This document shows, one piece after another, positions 4,756 to 7,032 of a stretch of DNA of 7,032 bases. The stretch's first letter is position 1. Every line of letters starts with the position of its first letter. The stretch is from positions 1 to 7,032 of the forward strand of contig CATEEE010000005.1 of NCBI GenBank assembly GCA_949499045.1. Direction: 5' to 3'. Below the pieces are notes generated by a model that saw nothing but the letters and a program-made list of their open reading frames with translations, made no database searches and was not told the DNA's origin. Made by a program: the position numbers and the translations under genes. The DNA is from Marinobacterium sp. xm-d-530. GTDB taxonomy: Bacteria > Pseudomonadota > Gammaproteobacteria > Pseudomonadales > Balneatricaceae.

Positions 4756-4784
4756 ATATTAATCAAGCTAACCTGCCTTTGCAA
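4756..4784 (-). promoter_or_regulatory. promoter of tRNA-Ala
   Basis: On the minus strand a -35 TTGCAA (4779-4784) and a -10 TAATAT (4756-4761) are separated by exactly 17 bases. The -10 box is followed by a C-rich stretch (TCCGTCTCCC) before the tRNA 5' end at 4740. Such GC-rich discriminators are usual in stable-RNA promoters under stringent control. The match is four of six in each box. Confidence 0.65.
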
Positions 4785-4828
4785 CTGTTAATCATTCGTT
4801 AGTTTTTTGTTTTTGCATCGTACAATTT

Positions 4829-4866
4829 TGAAATAAATTCATAATATGAAATGTTCACTATTTGAA
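4829..4866. promoter_or_regulatory. putative operator array upstream of iclR
   Basis: Five alternating half-sites occur in 38 bases: TGAA 4829-4832, TTCA 4838-4841, TGAA 4847-4850, TTCA 4854-4857 and TGAA 4863-4866. Neighbours start 9, 9, 7 and 9 bases apart. The middle pair forms a perfect 13-bp palindrome, TTCATAATATGAA (4838-4850), and the last pair forms TTCACTATTTGAA. IclR-family proteins bind palindromic or triple half-sites near their own promoters, so autoregulation is likely. The region is AT-rich and chance similarity contributes. The iclR -10/-35 boxes are unclear; TACAAT at 4821-4826 is one candidate -10. Confidence 0.5.
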
Positions 4867-4924
4867 AAACTTACTGCATTGTGAAAAATACACTAACTTG
4901 ATGACAAAATATTGGAACGCACTA

Positions 4925-5683
4925 ATGAGTGAAACATCCGGATCTAAAATACAGGTAATCGATCGTGCCGTTCAAATCCTTGAAGCACTGGCCCGATATT
5001 CAAAACCGGTTAAGTTAAAGATTCTCAGTGCCGAAACGGGACTGCATCCATCAACTGTTCACCGTATTTTGCACTCTCTTAGTGACAATAAATTTGTCGA
5101 AGCCAGCGGTAATGGTGAGTATCGTCTTGGCCAAAAACTGATTCAACTTACCAGCGGTTTACACTCAGAAGTCGATATTCGCGCGGTCGCCCTGCCCCAC
5201 ATGGAAGCCCTACGTGATCGGACCGGCGAAACGGTTAACCTGACCCTGCGCGAAGGGGATGTGGTTATCTATTTTGAGAAAGCGACTCCCAATCGAATGA
5301 TGCACGTTAACCAACTGATCGGGAGCCGTGCACCTTTGCATGTCACCGCTGTTGGTAAGCTTATGCTTGGTCTTGGTGGCGACTCCAGCATCGATGGATA
5401 TGCAAAACGAACTAACCTACCTGCGTACACTCGCAACACACTCAGTGACATCGATACCCTTAAAAGAGTCTGTGATGAAGCAGTTGAACGCGGCTATGCG
5501 CTGGACGATGAAGAGGCTGAAATCGGCGTGGGTTGTATTGGCGTACTGATTTACGATCGTAATGGTAAAGTCGCTGCAGGCCTTTCTGTTTCAGCGCCCA
5601 TAGAGCGACGCAAAGGGGAGTGGATTGCTGATCTGAAAGCAACAGGTGAGCGAATTTCTGAGCAGTTGGGATTTAGGTCTTAG
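4925..5683 (+). CDS. IclR-family transcriptional regulator
   Basis: From the ATG at 4925 the product has 252 residues, normal for the family. The N-terminal winged helix spans about 9-68: IQVIDRAVQILEALARYSKP, LKILSAETGL, recognition helix PSTVHRILHSL, then GEYRLGQKL at the wing end. The effector-binding domain follows (about 82-250), with the family pattern GSRAPLHVTAVGKLMLG (133-149) and YALDDEEAEIGVGCIGVLIY plus GLSVSAP (191-225). Such proteins bind small organic acids or aromatics and act as repressors or activators. An upstream frame from a TTG at 4862 adds 21 residues but runs through the putative operator. GGA nine bases before the chosen ATG is a weak ribosome binding site. No catabolic operon is adjacent, so the ligand and targets are unknown. 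It converges with gltX and looks like host backbone. Confidence 0.93.
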   Translation: MSETSGSKIQVIDRAVQILEALARYSKPVKLKILSAETGLHPSTVHRILHSLSDNKFVEASGNGEYRLGQKLIQLTSGLHSEVDIRAVALPHMEALRDRTGETVNLTLREGDVVIYFEKATPNRMMHVNQLIGSRAPLHVTAVGKLMLGLGGDSSIDGYAKRTNLPAYTRNTLSDIDTLKRVCDEAVERGYALDDEEAEIGVGCIGVLIYDRNGKVAAGLSVSAPIERRKGEWIADLKATGERISEQLGFRS

Positions 5684-5686
5684 GTG

Positions 5687-5722
5687 CAACACCAGACAGG
5701 CTTTTCAACCTGTCTGGTGTTG
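5687..5722. terminator. bidirectional hairpin between iclR and gltX
   Basis: CAACACCAGACAGG (5687-5700) and its exact complement CCTGTCTGGTGTTG (5709-5722) form a perfect 14-bp stem with an eight-base loop. It starts three bases after the iclR stop and lies five bases after the gltX stop on the other strand, so it can serve both convergent genes. Neither side has a full T-tract (TCAATTT on the plus side), so it may terminate inefficiently alone or protect mRNA 3' ends. Confidence 0.75.
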
Positions 5723-5727
5723 TCAAT

Positions 5728-7032
5728 TTAAGCGATTGAACGAAACTCTTTTTCCCAAGCCTTAGTCTGTTTCTTAGACGGGCCACCTACGACATCCAAC
5801 GCATGACGCAAGCGTGCACGGCTCATATCCGGGCCAAGAATCGACATTGAATCGACTACAGAGACAGACTGTGATGTTCCTGCAATTGCAACAAATAGCG
5901 GAAATAGGAAGTCACGAATCTTGATCTCCATCGCATCACTCAAGCCTTTTAGGCTGTTAAAGAGTGAATCACGATCCCATTCGCGCTGCTGATCCAGATG
6001 CCAAACAGCGAACTGAAGAATTCGGCGAACATCCTCCTCCTGAAGCGACTTATGAGCAAAGCTCTCAAGAGAAATTGGCATCATGCCTGACAGGAAGAAA
6101 CTCGCCAGCGGTGCAACATCCGAGAACTTCTCAATACGAGGCTGAATCAACGGGATAATCTGCATCAGATATTCTGGATTTAGCGCCCACTTCTGGAACT
6201 CCGCAGCAAAAGCAGCAGGATCAAGCTCTTCACGAATCCATAGGCCATTCAACCAGCTCAGTTTTTCCTGATCGAATACTGGGCCACCCAGCGAGACACG
6301 CTGAATATCAAAGTTCTCAAACATCTGATCACGTGTGAACTTCTCAGACTCATCTGGCATCGACCAACCCATACGACCCAGGTAATTCAACAATGCTTCT
6401 GGCAGGTAACCCATGCGTTTGTAGAATAGAATTGAAGTTGGGTTCTTGCGCTTAGAGAGCTTAGATTTATCAGGATTACGCAGCAACGGCATGTGGCACA
6501 GCTGTGGCATATCCCAGCCAAAGTACTGGTATAGCAACTTATGCTTAGGCGCCGAGTTAATCCACTCCTCACCACGGATCACGTGTGTGATCTCCATAAG
6601 GTGATCATCAACGACGTTCGCTAAGTGATAGGTCGGCATACCATCGGATTTTAAAAGAATCTGTGCATCGACTAAAGCCCAATCCAGTTCAATCGTGCCA
6701 CGAAGCATATCATCAACTTCACAAATACCTTCTACAGGTACCTTCATACGAACCACGAATGGCGCACCTGTAGCCTGACGCTTTTCTACCTCATCAGTAG
6801 GTAGTGCAAGATCACACTCTTTAAGTGCACGGTTAATACCCTGCTCCTTAAGAGACGCACGCAGCTGATCTAGTTCCTCACCGGTTCGGTAACAGATGAA
6901 CGCGCTACCCTCTTCCACCAGACGCATCGCAAAGTCTTTGTAGGCATCTTTACGCTCAGACTGACGGTAAGGACCGTGTGGACCACCGACATCTGGCCCC
7001 TCGTCCCACTCCAAACCTAACCAGCGCATAGA
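5728..7032 (-). CDS. gltX: glutamyl-tRNA synthetase, N-terminus outside the window
   Basis: The 434 visible codons cover most of the roughly 490-residue enzyme that charges tRNA with glutamate. About 55-60 N-terminal residues, including the ATP-binding HIGH motif, lie beyond the right edge. Counting from the first visible Met (MRWLGLEWDEGPDVGG), the catalytic core shows SDGMPTYHLANVVDDHLM (128-145), the IRGEEW segment (151-156) and the KMSKS-class motif KLSKR (190-194) followed by KNPTSI. The anticodon-binding helical domain fills the rest, ending in SKKQTKAWEKEFRSIA. The sequence closely resembles Pseudomonas-type GltX as I remember it. One oddity: the cysteine pair that begins the zinc site in E. 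coli (CYC) reads CYR here, and the later C-x-H reads CDL, so zinc is probably not bound. The stop is TAA, just before the shared hairpin. Confidence 0.97.
   Translation of the reverse strand, partial: SMRWLGLEWDEGPDVGGPHGPYRQSERKDAYKDFAMRLVEEGSAFICYRTGEELDQLRASLKEQGINRALKECDLALPTDEVEKRQATGAPFVVRMKVPVEGICEVDDMLRGTIELDWALVDAQILLKSDGMPTYHLANVVDDHLMEITHVIRGEEWINSAPKHKLLYQYFGWDMPQLCHMPLLRNPDKSKLSKRKNPTSILFYKRMGYLPEALLNYLGRMGWSMPDESEKFTRDQMFENFDIQRVSLGGPVFDQEKLSWLNGLWIREELDPAAFAAEFQKWALNPEYLMQIIPLIQPRIEKFSDVAPLASFFLSGMMPISLESFAHKSLQEEDVRRILQFAVWHLDQQREWDRDSLFNSLKGLSDAMEIKIRDFLFPLFVAIAGTSQSVSVVDSMSILGPDMSRARLRHALDVVGGPSKKQTKAWEKEFRSIA

Noticed and set aside
4862..4924. TTG start giving a 273-residue IclR
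   Set aside because: It would begin inside the operator-like palindromes, and the added residues do not look like the family N-terminus.
5964..6158. Open frames opposite or within gltX
   Set aside because: They overlap a strongly conserved gene, show no family features and have no start signals.

Overview
The window looks like part of a marine-type gammaproteobacterial chromosome, probably near Oceanospirillales or Pseudomonadales. This judgement rests on the resemblance of the GltX protein to the Pseudomonas type and on the gltX / tRNA-Ala neighbourhood. It is inference from remembered families, not a database result.

Right part (about 4665-7032), host backbone. A gltX gene (glutamyl-tRNA synthetase, minus strand) runs off the right edge and lacks its N-terminus. 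It converges with an IclR-family regulator gene (plus strand), and a strong 14-bp hairpin lies between them. Upstream of iclR is an array of TGAA/TTCA half-sites that looks like an autoregulatory operator. Next comes tRNA-Ala(GGC) on the minus strand, with a recognisable promoter and an encoded CCA end.

Left part (1-4664), a compact integrated element whose visible genes are all on the minus strand, reading away from the 3' end of the tRNA. In transcription order: a P4-type tyrosine integrase; an unrecognised 217-residue protein gene; AlpA-type regulator/excisionase; a 66-residue unknown protein; a Rha-family phage regulatory protein; a small winged-helix protein; a cluster of four 18-bp iteron-like repeats, partly palindromic, with flanking inverted repeats (candidate replication origin); a DUF5681 protein with the GQSGNPNGRPKG motif often seen beside phage terminase genes; a possible 44-residue ORF; and the first codons of another gene with a strong ribosome binding site at the left edge. 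The alpA to winged-helix genes are packed like one operon.

This gene set (int, alpA, small replication/regulation genes, iterons, packaging-like gene, no capsid or tail genes seen) resembles small phage satellites such as phage-inducible chromosomal islands or the minimal marine satellites. The likely logic is that integrase and AlpA move the element out of the tRNA, the winged-helix protein and repeats replicate it, and the DUF5681 protein links it to packaging by a helper phage. The far attachment site was not found, so the element continues past the left edge and its size is unknown.
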